27,364 nt of DNA from an uncultured Steroidobacter sp. (GCA_946478975.1 CAMLEO010000066.1:1-27364), one strand, 5' to 3'; shown: positions 16,006 through 23,853, counted from the stretch's first letter. Numbers and translations: made by a program. The notes: generated by a model from the letters alone, not told the origin.

Positions 16006-17147
16006 TAGCCGCCGCTACTGCAGCCGTTTTCTTTCTTCGCGCGCTCGCCGTCGTCTTTCCACAGCTGCTCAGCCTGCGATTTCGCAGCTTCCAATAGCTG
16101 CGGCGGCTGACCGCGTTCGAGCGCGGGAATCGTTTGCGCAAACCCGAGCGACGTCATCATATAAGCGTCGCCCATGCAGCCCGCTTCGTTGAGTCGATCG
16201 CCGAAATATTGAAACGCCAGCAACTGGGCGCGCGGCATTTGCCGACCCCACGGCATGCGAGCCATGGATAGAAACGCCGTCGGCTCGCCATCGCGGGCGG
16301 CATCCAATCCAAACGCCATCGCAGTCCGTGCGTCCGCCGGGTGGCCGTCGCAGCCCAAAGCCATGCAATTCGCGAGATCTACTTTCGCACGCGGCATGGT
16401 GCGACCCGCAGTCTTCAGCAGCTCACGAATTTTGCTGACGTTCTCGGTGGTCTCACCGCGTTGAACGGCAACCAGCAAATTGGTTGCGGCCATATACATC
16501 GCCGGCGCGTAGTTCTTGCTGATCGCTCCCTGCAACATCGCTTCGCGCTTGTCGGGATCACGAACGAACTGTGACAGCTCGGTCTCGCTGGCCGGATCGC
16601 CGGCGTCGGCCGCGGCACGCAGCCGGCTCTCGATACCGCCGAAATCAAAGCGAGCCTTCGAGCATCCCTCTTTGGCGCGCGGCATGAATTCCGCTTCTGC
16701 TTTCATCAGGCCGGCAGCTCGCGCCGCGCGTTCCGGAGAAAACTCCTTCGGAATTCGTGCGATCTGCGCCTGCGTGTCCGGCAACCGCGCCGCCGAGACG
16801 GTGTTACACCAGTGCTGAACGCGCACCAGCGCGATGTCTGCGTTCTTGTTGCCCTGACTCGCCAACGTGCTCAGCGATGCGACGGCCTTGTCCGCTTCAC
16901 CCCGGGCGAGCTGATTGATCGTCTCGGCGCTGATATTCAAGCCGCGAAAGTTACGAAACGTGGTGACCCGCTGTAACAGCTGTTGAAACTGCGTTTCGTC
17001 AGTCGGCGTGATTTGAGGTGCCGGCGCTTCTGCTTCGGGCGCTGGCGGCGCCGCCGGTTTGGGCGCTTCGATGCTGTGCGCGGCAGGTTGAATAAACAGC
17101 AGCGCTGCAAACGCAGCGCTGCGGATCGGAAACGAGCGAAGGCTCAT
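16005..17147 (-). CDS. Exported Cys-containing helical protein of unknown function
   Basis: A 380-residue protein I do not recognise. An N-terminal signal peptide (about 1-24) is followed by a Pro/Ala-rich linker (about 28-46) and then a largely helical body. Patches such as LQGAISKNYAPAMYMAATNLL resemble Sel1-like (TPR-type) helix pairs, but I cannot assign the family. There are seven cysteines after the signal sequence (in HWCNT, EGCSK, NCMALGCDG, AGCMGD and NGCSSGG), suggesting disulfides in the periplasm. A GGAG lies 11 bases upstream of the ATG. It begins 30 bases after the SIMPL-domain gene, so the two exported proteins are probably expressed together. Confidence 0.75.
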   Translation of the reverse strand: MSLRSFPIRSAAFAALLFIQPAAHSIEAPKPAAPPAPEAEAPAPQITPTDETQFQQLLQRVTTFRNFRGLNISAETINQLARGEADKAVASLSTLASQGNKNADIALVRVQHWCNTVSAARLPDTQAQIARIPKEFSPERAARAAGLMKAEAEFMPRAKEGCSKARFDFGGIESRLRAAADAGDPASETELSQFVRDPDKREAMLQGAISKNYAPAMYMAATNLLVAVQRGETTENVSKIRELLKTAGRTMPRAKVDLANCMALGCDGHPADARTAMAFGLDAARDGEPTAFLSMARMPWGRQMPRAQLLAFQYFGDRLNEAGCMGDAYMMTSLGFAQTIPALERGQPPQLLEAAKSQAEQLWKDDGERAKKENGCSSGG

Positions 17148-17177
17148 GGAGTGATCAACTCCCGTCGTGGACCCAAG

Positions 17178-17915
17178 TTACTGGGCGTTCGGAATCAGAT
17201 CGTACTCGACCTGCACCGTGCCGCTGAACCCCATCTGGCCGCTTTGATAGCTGCCAGCGGCGCCATCGGCAGCCGCTTCGGCGCGGGCCATCTGCACTTT
17301 CATCATCGGCATCGGGGGCGGCACGAAGCCGGAGCTGGCGGAAATCGTACGCGGCGCGCCGACGCGAGCACCGGCGGCCTTGGCGACAGCCTCGGCATTC
17401 AACTTGGCATCGGCAACCGCTTTCGCCAGGGCTTCACGTTCCAGGTCCTGACGCTTGCTCGAATCCAGGCGCGGATCGCCGAGCTGGTTCACGCCCAGGT
17501 CGATCGACTTTTCCAGCAGCTGGCCAAGCTTTTCCAGGTCGCGCAGCTCGATCTCGACCTGCCGCGAGACGAAATAACCGATCAGGTTGCGCTCGCGCGC
17601 ATTGTTGTCCCAGTTGTATTCGGGCTGCACGTTGATGCGCGTGGTACGAACGTATTTCGGATCGATTTTCAGATCGCGCGTCAGCTTCATCACCGCTTCG
17701 ACGGTCTTTGTGACTTCGGCGCGGGCATCTTCCATTTTCAACTTGCGAGCTTCGACGCCCAGCGTCAGCACGGCGCGATCCGGTTCGGCCTGGATCTCGC
17801 CCTGACCCGTGACGCTGATGGTGCGCGGGCGCTCGGCTTCGGCGCCCTGGACCACTGCGGATGCCAGCAGAGCGCAAGCGATGGCGGCAGAGAGCTGAAG
17901 GGTTCTGAATCTCAT
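17178..17915 (-). CDS. Periplasmic SIMPL-domain (DUF541) protein
   Basis: From the ATG at 17915 this gives 245 residues: a signal peptide (about 1-24) followed by a SIMPL/DUF541 domain. RTISVTGQGEIQAEPDRAVLTLGVE at the start of the mature part and QVEIELRDLEKLGQLLEKSIDLG in the middle are typical of the family. Members are envelope proteins linked in E. coli (YggE) to reduced oxidative stress; the biochemical role is unsettled. The start is fixed by AAGGA seven bases upstream; an in-frame extension to 17996 would bury the signal peptide. It lies 97 bases downstream of gmk and 30 bases before the unknown exported protein. Confidence 0.88.
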   Translation of the reverse strand: MRFRTLQLSAAIACALLASAVVQGAEAERPRTISVTGQGEIQAEPDRAVLTLGVEARKLKMEDARAEVTKTVEAVMKLTRDLKIDPKYVRTTRINVQPEYNWDNNARERNLIGYFVSRQVEIELRDLEKLGQLLEKSIDLGVNQLGDPRLDSSKRQDLEREALAKAVADAKLNAEAVAKAAGARVGAPRTISASSGFVPPPMPMMKVQMARAEAAADGAAGSYQSGQMGFSGTVQVEYDLIPNAQ

Positions 17916-17994
17916 CTGAATGTCCTTAAATAAGGCCGCATCGTCGCGGCAGTCAGCAACTTGGAAGCCTGCCGTCGCAGCAAGTTCACGCCGC

Positions 17995-18021
17995 AAAAAA
18001 ATACTGGAGTGGCTAACCCAG
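17995..18021 (-). terminator. Weak terminator-like structure after gmk
   Basis: On the minus strand a short stem CTGG / CCAG (10-base loop) overlapping the gmk stop codon is followed two bases later by seven T residues (A-run at 17995-18001 on the plus strand). The T-run is convincing but the stem is only four to five pairs. It may give partial termination before the SIMPL gene. Confidence 0.35.
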
Positions 18022-18648
18022 CAGGCGGCGGATCAACGTTTGTAGTTCGGATCGGTCGCGCAGCAGTCCTTCGCCGCGACCCGCAACAATGGTTTCAAGC
18101 TCGTCGGTGGCGCGCTTGAAGTCGTCGTTGACCACGACGTATTCGAACTCGTTCCAATGTGACATATCGGCGATCGAGTCCCGCAGCCGGCGGGCGATCA
18201 CCTCGTCGTTGTCGGTATTGCGGCCTCGCAGGCGCTGTTCGAGCGCTTCACGCGAGGGCGGCAGGATGAAGATCGATTTGCACTCGGGCAGTGCGCGACG
18301 AATCTGCTGCGCGCCCTGCCAATCGATTTCGAGCAGCACGTTCTCGCCGTCGGCGAGCATGCTTTCCACCTGCGGCTTGGAGGTGCCGTAGTAGTTGTCG
18401 AACACTCGCGCGTGTTCGAGAAACTCACCGGCTGCGACCATGCGCTCGAACTCGGCGTGATCGACAAAGAAATAATCGCGGCCGTGCTGTTCGTTCTGCC
18501 GCGGCTTGCGCGTCGTGTATGAAATCGAAAAGCGCAGCGTCGGCACCCGCTCGATCAACGCACGCACCAGCGATGTCTTGCCGGCACCGGACGGCGCCGC
18601 AATCACAAACAGTTTTCCTCGCACCGGCATGTCTGGTCCGACCGTCAT
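18013..18648 (-). CDS. gmk: Guanylate kinase
   Basis: A 211-residue guanylate kinase, phosphorylating GMP to GDP with ATP. The P-loop APSGAGKTSL begins at residue 18. SISYTTRKPR near 42 and the GRDYFFVD segment near 55 form the GMP-binding part, LLEIDWQGAQQIR near 105 is the strand following the NMP-binding domain, and RLRGRNTD near 138 lies in the lid. Length is normal for the family. The ATG overlaps the yicC stop in an ATGA arrangement, so translation of the two is likely coupled. A second in-frame ATG at 18630 (MPVRGKLF) is the alternative start. Confidence 0.96.
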   Translation of the reverse strand: MTVGPDMPVRGKLFVIAAPSGAGKTSLVRALIERVPTLRFSISYTTRKPRQNEQHGRDYFFVDHAEFERMVAAGEFLEHARVFDNYYGTSKPQVESMLADGENVLLEIDWQGAQQIRRALPECKSIFILPPSREALEQRLRGRNTDNDEVIARRLRDSIADMSHWNEFEYVVVNDDFKRATDELETIVAGRGEGLLRDRSELQTLIRRLLG

Positions 18649-19511
18649 TCCACGTTTTGCACTTGTTCGCGCATCTGCTCGATCATGACTTTCATGTCGA
18701 CGGCGGCGCGCGTGGTCTCGGCGTCCTGGGACTTGGAGGAGAGCGTGTTCGCTTCGCGGTTCAGCTCCTGCATCAGGAAGTCGAGGCGCCGGCCGGCGGG
18801 CTCGGGCGAACCGAGCACCGACGTGACTTCATCCAGGTGCGCGCCGAGCCGATCGAGCTCCTCGTCTACGTCCATCTTGTTTGCATACAACACCAGCTCC
18901 TGTTCGAGCCGGTCCGGATCGATGGTGGTGCCGAGTTGATGAATGCGCTCCAGAATGCGATCGCGCATGCGCTTGGACACCTCGGGCAGGCGAACGCGCA
19001 CCGCTTCCACCTGAGCGCGCATGGTCAGGCAGCGCGTCATCAGCATCTCGCGAATGCGCTGGCCTTCGCGCAGGCGCGTTTCGTTGAGCTCGTTCAGGGC
19101 TTCTCGCAGCAGCTCCAACGCGGCGGTGAGGACCGGGCGCACATCGACTTCAGCTTCGCGCACCACGCCGGGCCAGCGCAGCAACTCGATCGGGCTCACC
19201 GGCGCGGGATACTTGAGCTGACCGCGCACCTGGTCGACGCGCGCGACCAGCTGATCGAGCAGCTGCGAGTCCACATCGAGCGAGCGCTGCGTGCCGGCCG
19301 CGGATTTCAGGTACACATTCGCGTCCACCTTGCCCCGGCGCAGGGCACCGGCGATCGCCTGGCGCACTTCGTTGTCCAGCGCTTTCAACTCTTCGGGCAG
19401 CCGCAGCGAGGTTTCCAGGTAACGGTGATTGACGGTGCGCAGCTCGCACACCAATGTGCCCCACGGACCCTGGCGCTCGCGCCGGGCAAAGCCTGTCATG
19501 CTACGGATCAT
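18645..19511 (-). CDS. yicC: YicC-family endoribonuclease
   Basis: A 288-residue YicC protein. The N-terminal MIRSMTGFARRE and VCELRTVNHRYLETSLRLPEE are the family signature, and the C-terminal half holds EELDRLGAHLDEV near 207 and GRRLDFLMQELNREANTLSSK near 232. YicC proteins are endoribonucleases; in E. coli YicC has been linked to turnover of the small RNA RyhB. The gene heads a minus-strand run and overlaps gmk by four bases, a widely conserved pairing. The divergent PP2C gene starts about 115 bases away. Confidence 0.94.
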   Translation of the reverse strand: MIRSMTGFARRERQGPWGTLVCELRTVNHRYLETSLRLPEELKALDNEVRQAIAGALRRGKVDANVYLKSAAGTQRSLDVDSQLLDQLVARVDQVRGQLKYPAPVSPIELLRWPGVVREAEVDVRPVLTAALELLREALNELNETRLREGQRIREMLMTRCLTMRAQVEAVRVRLPEVSKRMRDRILERIHQLGTTIDPDRLEQELVLYANKMDVDEELDRLGAHLDEVTSVLGSPEPAGRRLDFLMQELNREANTLSSKSQDAETTRAAVDMKVMIEQMREQVQNVE

Positions 19512-19542
19512 TAATTCGCTGCCGTTGGAGAATTAAGGCAAA

Positions 19543-19559
19543 CGCTGTCTTACACAGCG
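19543..19559. promoter_or_regulatory. Inverted repeat in the yicC / PP2C divergent promoter region
   Basis: CGCTGT and ACAGCG flank a five-base centre (CTTAC). The site lies 31 bases upstream of yicC and 14 bases before a TATAAA -10-like sequence (19573-19578) for the rightward PP2C gene, so it could be an operator serving either direction. No regulator is identified and no good -35 is visible. Confidence 0.35.
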
Positions 19560-19626
19560 ACTGATGCGATGCTATAAAGCGACGCCTCGAATGGGGCCAA
19601 CAATACCAGCCTAATTGTATCAGCTG

Positions 19627-20400
19627 ATGGAGCCGTCCGGCCGGAGCCCGCGCTTGCGGATCGAGCATGCAGATATAAGTCTGATCGGTGATCGTGAAGA
19701 CAACCAGGACCGAGTTGCTGTAGCTGCCAACGACAAGGCCGCGCTGCTGGTCGTGATCGACGGTATGGGCGGCCATTCCGATGGCAGCCGCGCCGCCGAT
19801 ACGGCTTTGAAAAGCCTGCTGGATTCCTTCCATCACACCCCGCTGCCGATGTTCGACCCCATCGGCTTTTTGCATTTGTCGTTGAGCCGGGCGCACGACG
19901 AAGTCGCGCGGCTGGGCAATGGACAAAGCATCGACTCGCGGCCGCGCGCGACCATCGCCGTGTGCCTCGTGCAAGACGGAGCGGCGTATTGGGCGCACAT
20001 CGGCGACAGCCGCATCTATCACATTCGCGGCGGCAAGATGCTGGTGCGAACCCGCGATCACAGCCATGTCGAGCTGCTGTTGCGCGAGGGCAAGATCACC
20101 GAGGAAGAACTGCCCAATCACCCGATGCGCAACTTCGTCGAATGCTGCCTGGGCGGCGATCCGGCGATTCCGGAGATGACCATCAGCGGGCGCCACCTGC
20201 TGGAGCCCGGCGACGTGATCCTGTTGTGTACCGACGGCATCTGGGCCAACCTGCGCGACACCGACATCGCCGCGTTCTTCAGGGACGACACCCAGGAGCT
20301 GCGCGCCTGGCTCGAAGCACTCGGCCGCCGCGCAGTTCAGGCCTCCGCACCGTTCAGCGATAATTCCACCGCCGCGGTGATGCGTTACGTAAGTAACTGA
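19627..20400 (+). CDS. PP2C-family protein serine/threonine phosphatase
   Basis: From the ATG at 19627 this gives 257 residues. The PP2C metal-binding motifs occur in order: GDREDNQDR near 21-29, VVIDGMGGH with Asp45 and Gly46, AHIGDSRIYHIRGG in the middle, LLCTDGIW, and a C-terminal FSDNSTAAV. It is a stand-alone Mn/Mg-dependent phosphatase acting on phospho-Ser/Thr, with no membrane helix or extra domain. A TTG four codons earlier (19615) is an alternative start. A seven-codon mini-ORF at 19591-19614 ends immediately before that TTG. No partner Ser/Thr kinase is encoded here. The rph-rdgB-hemW run starts 36 bases downstream on the same strand. Confidence 0.92.
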   Translation: MEPSGRSPRLRIEHADISLIGDREDNQDRVAVAANDKAALLVVIDGMGGHSDGSRAADTALKSLLDSFHHTPLPMFDPIGFLHLSLSRAHDEVARLGNGQSIDSRPRATIAVCLVQDGAAYWAHIGDSRIYHIRGGKMLVRTRDHSHVELLLREGKITEEELPNHPMRNFVECCLGGDPAIPEMTISGRHLLEPGDVILLCTDGIWANLRDTDIAAFFRDDTQELRAWLEALGRRAVQASAPFSDNSTAAVMRYVSN

Positions 20401-20436
20401 GCGTCACTGCCTCTTCCAGCCCTAGGGGGCTACTCG

Positions 20437-21162
20437 ATGAAAGCCAGACCCAGCGGCCGCGCTCCCGATGAGCTGCGGCCCATTCGCATTACCCGTCGCT
20501 TCACGCGTCACGCCGAAGGCTCCGTGCTGATCGAGTGCGGTGAAACTCGCGTGCTGTGTACCGCGAGCGTTGAAGAAACAGTGCCGTCGTTCTTGCGTAA
20601 CACCGGCAAAGGCTGGGTCACGGCCGAGTACGGCATGCTTCCGCGCGCGACTCACACGCGTAACAAGCGCGAAGCGGCCCAGGGCAAGCAGGGCGGTCGC
20701 ACGCTGGAAATCCAGCGCCTGATCGGCCGCGCGCTACGAGCTGTCATTGATTTGAAGGCGCTCGGCGAACGCACCATCACAATCGACTGCGATGTGCTGC
20801 AAGCGGACGGCGGGACGCGCACTGCTTCGATTACTGGCGGATACGTCGCGCTGGCGGATGCGGTGAACGCACTCGTTCGCAAAGGCGTGTTGCGTGACAG
20901 CCCGATTCACGGCCAGGTCGCCGCAGTTTCCGTCGGCATTTGGGCCGGTCAGCCCGTGCTCGACCTCGACTACGCCGAGGATTCGGACGCGGAAACCGAC
21001 ATGAACATCGTCATGAACAATGGCGGCGGCTTCATCGAAGTGCAGGGCACGGCCGAAGGCCACGCGTTCCGCCGCAACGAGCTCGATGAGTTGCTCAATC
21101 TGGCGGCCAACGGCGTCGGCCAGCTGCTCGCGCGTCAGCTCGAAGCGCTGCAGGCGGACTGA
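20437..21162 (+). CDS. rph: Ribonuclease PH
   Basis: A 241-residue phosphate-dependent 3'-5' exoribonuclease that trims tRNA 3' ends. Family blocks are clear: [19 protein letters not shown] at the N-terminus, [13 protein letters not shown] near 30, the phosphate- and RNA-binding region with [18 protein letters not shown] near 69, [22 protein letters not shown] near 119, and the C-terminal [19 protein letters not shown]. Length is standard for an active enzyme, unlike the frameshifted E. coli K-12 copy. AGGGGG lies seven bases before the ATG. rdgB begins six bases after its stop. Confidence 0.97.
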   Translation: MKARPSGRAPDELRPIRITRRFTRHAEGSVLIECGETRVLCTASVEETVPSFLRNTGKGWVTAEYGMLPRATHTRNKREAAQGKQGGRTLEIQRLIGRALRAVIDLKALGERTITIDCDVLQADGGTRTASITGGYVALADAVNALVRKGVLRDSPIHGQVAAVSVGIWAGQPVLDLDYAEDSDAETDMNIVMNNGGGFIEVQGTAEGHAFRRNELDELLNLAANGVGQLLARQLEALQAD

Positions 21163-21168
21163 TACGTC

Positions 21169-21774
21169 ATGCGCCTGGTGCTCGCGACCGGCAACGCCGG
21201 CAAGTTGAAAGAGCTGCGCGAGTTGCTCGCGCCGCCCGCGTTCGAAGTGCTGCCGCAATCGCAGTTCACGTCGGTGAGTGTCGAAGAGACCGGTTTAAGC
21301 TTCGTCGAGAACGCCATTCTCAAAGCGCGGCATGCGGCCGACGCCTCGGGATTGCCGGCGATCGCCGACGACTCAGGCCTGGAAGTCGATGCGCTCGGTG
21401 GCGTGCCTGGAATTTATTCGGCGCGCTACGCCGGTGAAGGCGCAAGCGATGAAGCAAATCTGCGCAAGCTGCTCGCGACGCTGCAGGCGATGCCCGCGGC
21501 GCCGCGCACGGCTCGCTATCAGTGCGCGCTGGTTTTCATGCGCTCAGCGCGCGATCCGTCGCCGCTCATCTGCCAGGCGAGTTGGGAAGGCCGCATCATC
21601 GATACGCCTCGCGGCAATGGCGGATTCGGCTACGACCCGATCTTCGAACTCACGGGTCGCACCGTGACTGCGGCCGAATTGCCTGCCGCGGAAAAAAATC
21701 AGCTCAGCCATCGAGGCAAAGCTTTGCGCGGGCTGGTCGCGCAACTGCGCGAGATGTATCCCGCCGGTTCGTAG
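21169..21774 (+). CDS. rdgB: RdgB/HAM1-family XTP/dITP pyrophosphatase
   Basis: A 201-residue non-canonical purine NTP pyrophosphatase that removes dITP, ITP and XTP from the pool, converting them to monophosphates and diphosphate. The family motifs are all present: LATGNAGKLKELRELL at the N-terminus, SFVENAILKARHAA near 44, IADDSGLEVDALGG near 64 with the catalytic acidic pair, GGFGYDPIF near 147, and KNQLSHRGKALR near 177. It lies six bases after rph and 11 bases before hemW, so the three are almost surely one transcript. Confidence 0.97.
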   Translation: MRLVLATGNAGKLKELRELLAPPAFEVLPQSQFTSVSVEETGLSFVENAILKARHAADASGLPAIADDSGLEVDALGGVPGIYSARYAGEGASDEANLRKLLATLQAMPAAPRTARYQCALVFMRSARDPSPLICQASWEGRIIDTPRGNGGFGYDPIFELTGRTVTAAELPAAEKNQLSHRGKALRGLVAQLREMYPAGS

Positions 21775-21785
21775 GCGGAGTTGCC

Positions 21786-22940
21786 GTGTCTTTGGAATTG
21801 CCGCCGCTCGCACTTTACGTCCACATGCCTTGGTGCGTGCGGAAGTGCCCATACTGCGACTTCAACTCGCACGCCGCGCCCGAGCAGGTTCCGCAGGCGC
21901 AGTACATCGACGCTCTGCTGGAGGATCTGCAAAGCGATCTGCCGGCGGTGCAGGGGCGGCCGCTGACCTCGATCTTTTTTGGCGGCGGCACGCCGAGCCT
22001 GTTCGTGCCTGAAAACATCGCGCGGTTGCTGGAAGGCGTGCGACGCGAGATCCCATTCGCCGCCGATATCGAGATCACGCTCGAAGCGAATCCCGGCACG
22101 ATCGAGCATGGCCGCTTCACCGGCTATCGCGACGCCGGCATCAATCGCGTGTCGCTCGGCGCGCAGACGTTCAACGAAGAGCAGTTGAAGCTGCTCGGGC
22201 GCATTCACGGTCAGCACGACATCGCCCGCGCGGTGGGAGAGCTGCGGCAAGCAGGCATCGATAACTTCAATCTGGATCTGATGTACGGCTTGCCGGCACA
22301 AACGCTCGCGCAAGCGCTCCAGGACGTGGAGAGCGCACTGGCTCTGCAGCCGGCGCACATCTCGCACTACCAGCTCACCCTCGAACCGGGGACCGTGTTC
22401 TATCACCGGCCGCCGCCGCTGCCCGATCCGGACGACAGCTGGCAGATGCAGATCGACTGTCAGGCGCTCCTCGCCGCGCACGGCTTCGAGCAGTACGAGG
22501 TCTCGGCCTACGCGCGAAGTGGGCGCAGGAGTCGTCACAACCTGAACTATTGGAAGTTTGGCGACTACATCGGCATCGGTGCCGGCGCCCACGGCAAGCT
22601 CACGATGCTGGAGGGCGCGAACGCGATCGTTCGGACCACCCGAGTGCGACAGCCGCGTGAGTTCATGTCGCGCTCCGCGGATCGGCGCGTCATCGAAGTC
22701 CGCGAAGTCGAAGCCGGCGAGCTGCCGTTCGAGTTCATGCTGAACACGCTGCGCCTGATCGAGGGCTTCGACGAGGCGGAGTTCGCCGCGCTCACCGGCC
22801 TGCCGTTCGAGACGCTGAAGCCGAAGATCGCGGTGGCCCGGCAGAAAGGTTGGCTGGAGCAGGATGGGCTGGCGCACTGGCGAGCGACGGAGATGGGGCA
22901 GCGGTTCCTGAACGACCTGCAGGAATTATTTCTTCCCTGA
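21786..22940 (+). CDS. hemW: HemW, radical SAM haem chaperone
   Basis: From the GTG at 21786 this encodes 384 residues. The radical SAM cluster motif is Cys17-x3-Cys21-x2-Cys24 in CVRKCPYCDFNSH. FFGGGTPSL near 62-70 and EANPGTIE near 101 follow, and HNLNYW near 251 is the HNxxYW signature that separates HemW haem chaperones from HemN coproporphyrinogen oxidases. A C-terminal winged-helix-like part holds ELPFEFMLNTLRL. GGAG lies five bases before the GTG, which fixes the start; longer upstream frames run through rdgB and are rejected. It is the last gene of the rph-rdgB-hemW unit, and a long non-coding stretch follows. Confidence 0.95.
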   Translation: MSLELPPLALYVHMPWCVRKCPYCDFNSHAAPEQVPQAQYIDALLEDLQSDLPAVQGRPLTSIFFGGGTPSLFVPENIARLLEGVRREIPFAADIEITLEANPGTIEHGRFTGYRDAGINRVSLGAQTFNEEQLKLLGRIHGQHDIARAVGELRQAGIDNFNLDLMYGLPAQTLAQALQDVESALALQPAHISHYQLTLEPGTVFYHRPPPLPDPDDSWQMQIDCQALLAAHGFEQYEVSAYARSGRRSRHNLNYWKFGDYIGIGAGAHGKLTMLEGANAIVRTTRVRQPREFMSRSADRRVIEVREVEAGELPFEFMLNTLRLIEGFDEAEFAALTGLPFETLKPKIAVARQKGWLEQDGLAHWRATEMGQRFLNDLQELFLP

Positions 22941-23066
22941 ACGGTTGCGAGTGAATCCAGCACGTCGAAAAACAACGAATAACTCTTCTCGCAGTTCCGC
23001 CGCTGTGTGAACTGCGCCACAAAATTTTCTTTGAAAACCGAATCCTTAGCGGCGTGCAGCGCGGGG

Positions 23067-23075
23067 TTATGCACA
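23067..23075 (+). promoter_or_regulatory. DnaA-box-like site TTATGCACA
   Basis: The 9-mer matches the TTATNCACA consensus exactly. It lies 169 bases before a cluster of three further boxes, with an AT-rich stretch between. Binding is inferred from sequence only. Confidence 0.55.
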
Positions 23076-23243
23076 CGCGGGAAGTGCTGTCGGCGCCGCC
23101 TCACCTTGATGACAAAATTACATGAAATATATCAGCAGGGGTGCGTAAGCCCTTGATGAAACAGCTGGAAATGCCCTGGTGAAAAAGTGAGCAATTTGAC
23201 AGCGTCACATTTCTGCAAGGTTGTCGCCGCCAACGCACGCGAG

Positions 23244-23278
23244 TCATCCACACACTTATCCACAGACTTTGTGGATAA
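23244..23278. promoter_or_regulatory. Cluster of three DnaA boxes, two perfect and head to head
   Basis: TCATCCACA (23244-23252, one mismatch), TTATCCACA (23256-23264, perfect) and TGTGGATAA (23270-23278, perfect on the minus strand) fall within 35 bases. The two perfect boxes face each other across five bases. This density is typical of oriC, DnaA-reactivating or DnaA-titrating sites, or of a DnaA-regulated promoter. Which of these it is cannot be settled from the sequence alone. Confidence 0.7.
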
Positions 23279-23332
23279 CCGCCGACTCGCCTAGGTGAAT
23301 CCATTAAGGTCGGCGGCTCCGAAGCTTTTTTT
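23279..23332 (+). terminator. Long-loop inverted repeat followed by a T-run
   Basis: CCGCCGAC (23279-23286) and GTCGGCGG (23309-23316) form a perfect eight-pair stem with a 22-base loop, abutting the last DnaA box. A run of T residues lies at 23325-23332, eight bases beyond the stem. It could stop rightward transcription entering rpmE, but the gap before the T-run and the large loop make this uncertain. Confidence 0.35.
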
Positions 23333-23333
23333 C

Positions 23334-23362
23334 TTGCGAGCCCCCCAAACGGCGGCTACACT
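23334..23362 (+). promoter_or_regulatory. Candidate sigma-70 promoter for rpmE
   Basis: TTGCGA (23334-23339) and TACACT (23357-23362) are 17 bases apart, each matching four of six consensus bases. A GC-rich discriminator (GCGCCCC) follows the -10, a feature of ribosomal-protein and rRNA promoters under stringent control. It would leave a leader of about 50 bases before rpmE. Confidence 0.5.
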
Positions 23363-23421
23363 GCGCCCCTTTTTTCGACCGCCCTTGTCTCAAGCCAAGT
23401 CGGCCCCAGATTACGACGACC

Positions 23422-23622
23422 ATGAAAGACGCCATCCATCCCGAGTACAAAGAAATCAACGTGGTCTGCAGCTGCGGTAACTCCTTCGTTACCCGCTCGA
23501 CGCTGGGCCATGACCTGCAGATCGAAGTCTGCTCCAACTGCCATCCGTTCTACACCGGCAAGCAGAAGATCGTCGACACCGGCGGTCGCGTGGACAAGTT
23601 CCGCAAGAAGTACGCACGCTGA
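23422..23622 (+). CDS. rpmE: 50S ribosomal protein L31 (zinc-binding type)
   Basis: A 66-residue L31 of the large ribosomal subunit. It is the zinc-containing (C+) form, with Cys16 and Cys18 in VCSCGNSF and Cys37 and Cys40 in [15 protein letters not shown]. The C-terminus is basic ([13 protein letters not shown]). C+ forms are normally used in zinc-replete conditions and can be replaced by a Cys-lacking paralogue, which is not encoded here. It has its own candidate promoter and a strong downstream terminator, so it is probably a single-gene unit. priA, its neighbour in some gammaproteobacteria, is absent. Confidence 0.97.
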   Translation: MKDAIHPEYKEINVVCSCGNSFVTRSTLGHDLQIEVCSNCHPFYTGKQKIVDTGGRVDKFRKKYAR

Positions 23623-23689
23623 TCTCATCGCGAGTCCGATCTCCCTTCGAGATTGGATTGGCGGGGCCTGTCGCGTTAAGCGCGGGTTC

Positions 23690-23701
23690 AGCGGTACCGC
23701 T
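23690..23701. other. 12-base perfect palindrome after rpmE
   Basis: AGCGGTACCGCT is fully self-complementary and lies between rpmE and its terminator. It may be a protein-binding site or a by-product of local structure; no function is assigned. Confidence 0.3.
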
Positions 23702-23708
23702 CTACACG

Positions 23709-23738
23709 AAAAGGGCGCCCACCTCGGGCGCCCTTTTT
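23709..23738. terminator. Intrinsic terminator after rpmE, likely bidirectional
   Basis: GGGCGCCC, a five-base loop (ACCTC) and a second GGGCGCCC form a perfect eight-pair stem. It is flanked by AAAA on the left and TTTTT on the right, so the stem extends to about twelve pairs and each strand ends in a T-tract. It cleanly separates rpmE from the M48 protease gene. Confidence 0.9.
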
Positions 23739-23853
23739 CGTTGGCGGAATCCGCGTGGGAACTCGCAGCGATCTGCAACGACATAGTGAGTAGGTTGTCG
23801 CTGCGCCGTTCAAGGCGTCTAATCCCCCTGACCCCCGTCATCGGTAAGCCGCC

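Larger units (their letters stand above)
22941..23421. other. 481-base non-coding region between hemW and rpmE
   Basis: No credible gene is seen here on either strand. The region is clearly more AT-rich than its surroundings. From left to right it holds a seven-pair inverted repeat CGCAGTT / AACTGCG (22990-23016), a DnaA-box-like TTATGCACA, and an AT-rich stretch (about 23107-23135). Three clustered DnaA-box-like 9-mers, a long-loop inverted repeat followed by a T-run, and a plausible rpmE promoter come next. The combination suggests a replication or DnaA-control locus; see the separate entries. Confidence 0.7.

Noticed and set aside
21699..22877. 392-codon minus-strand open frame opposite hemW
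   Set aside because: Mirror of hemW codon positions; no recognisable protein features.
23196..23201. Perfect TTGACA -35 hexamer in the hemW-rpmE gap
   Set aside because: No acceptable -10 sequence lies 15-19 bases downstream on the plus strand.
23665..23702. tRNA-like GGTTCA sequence after rpmE
   Set aside because: No acceptor, D-arm or anticodon arm can be drawn around it.
23758..23783. GGAACTC as a sigma-E type -35 before the M48 protease
   Set aside because: The -35 is suggestive, and related proteases are sigma-E regulated in E. coli, but the bases at -10 spacing (CGACAT) do not match a known consensus.
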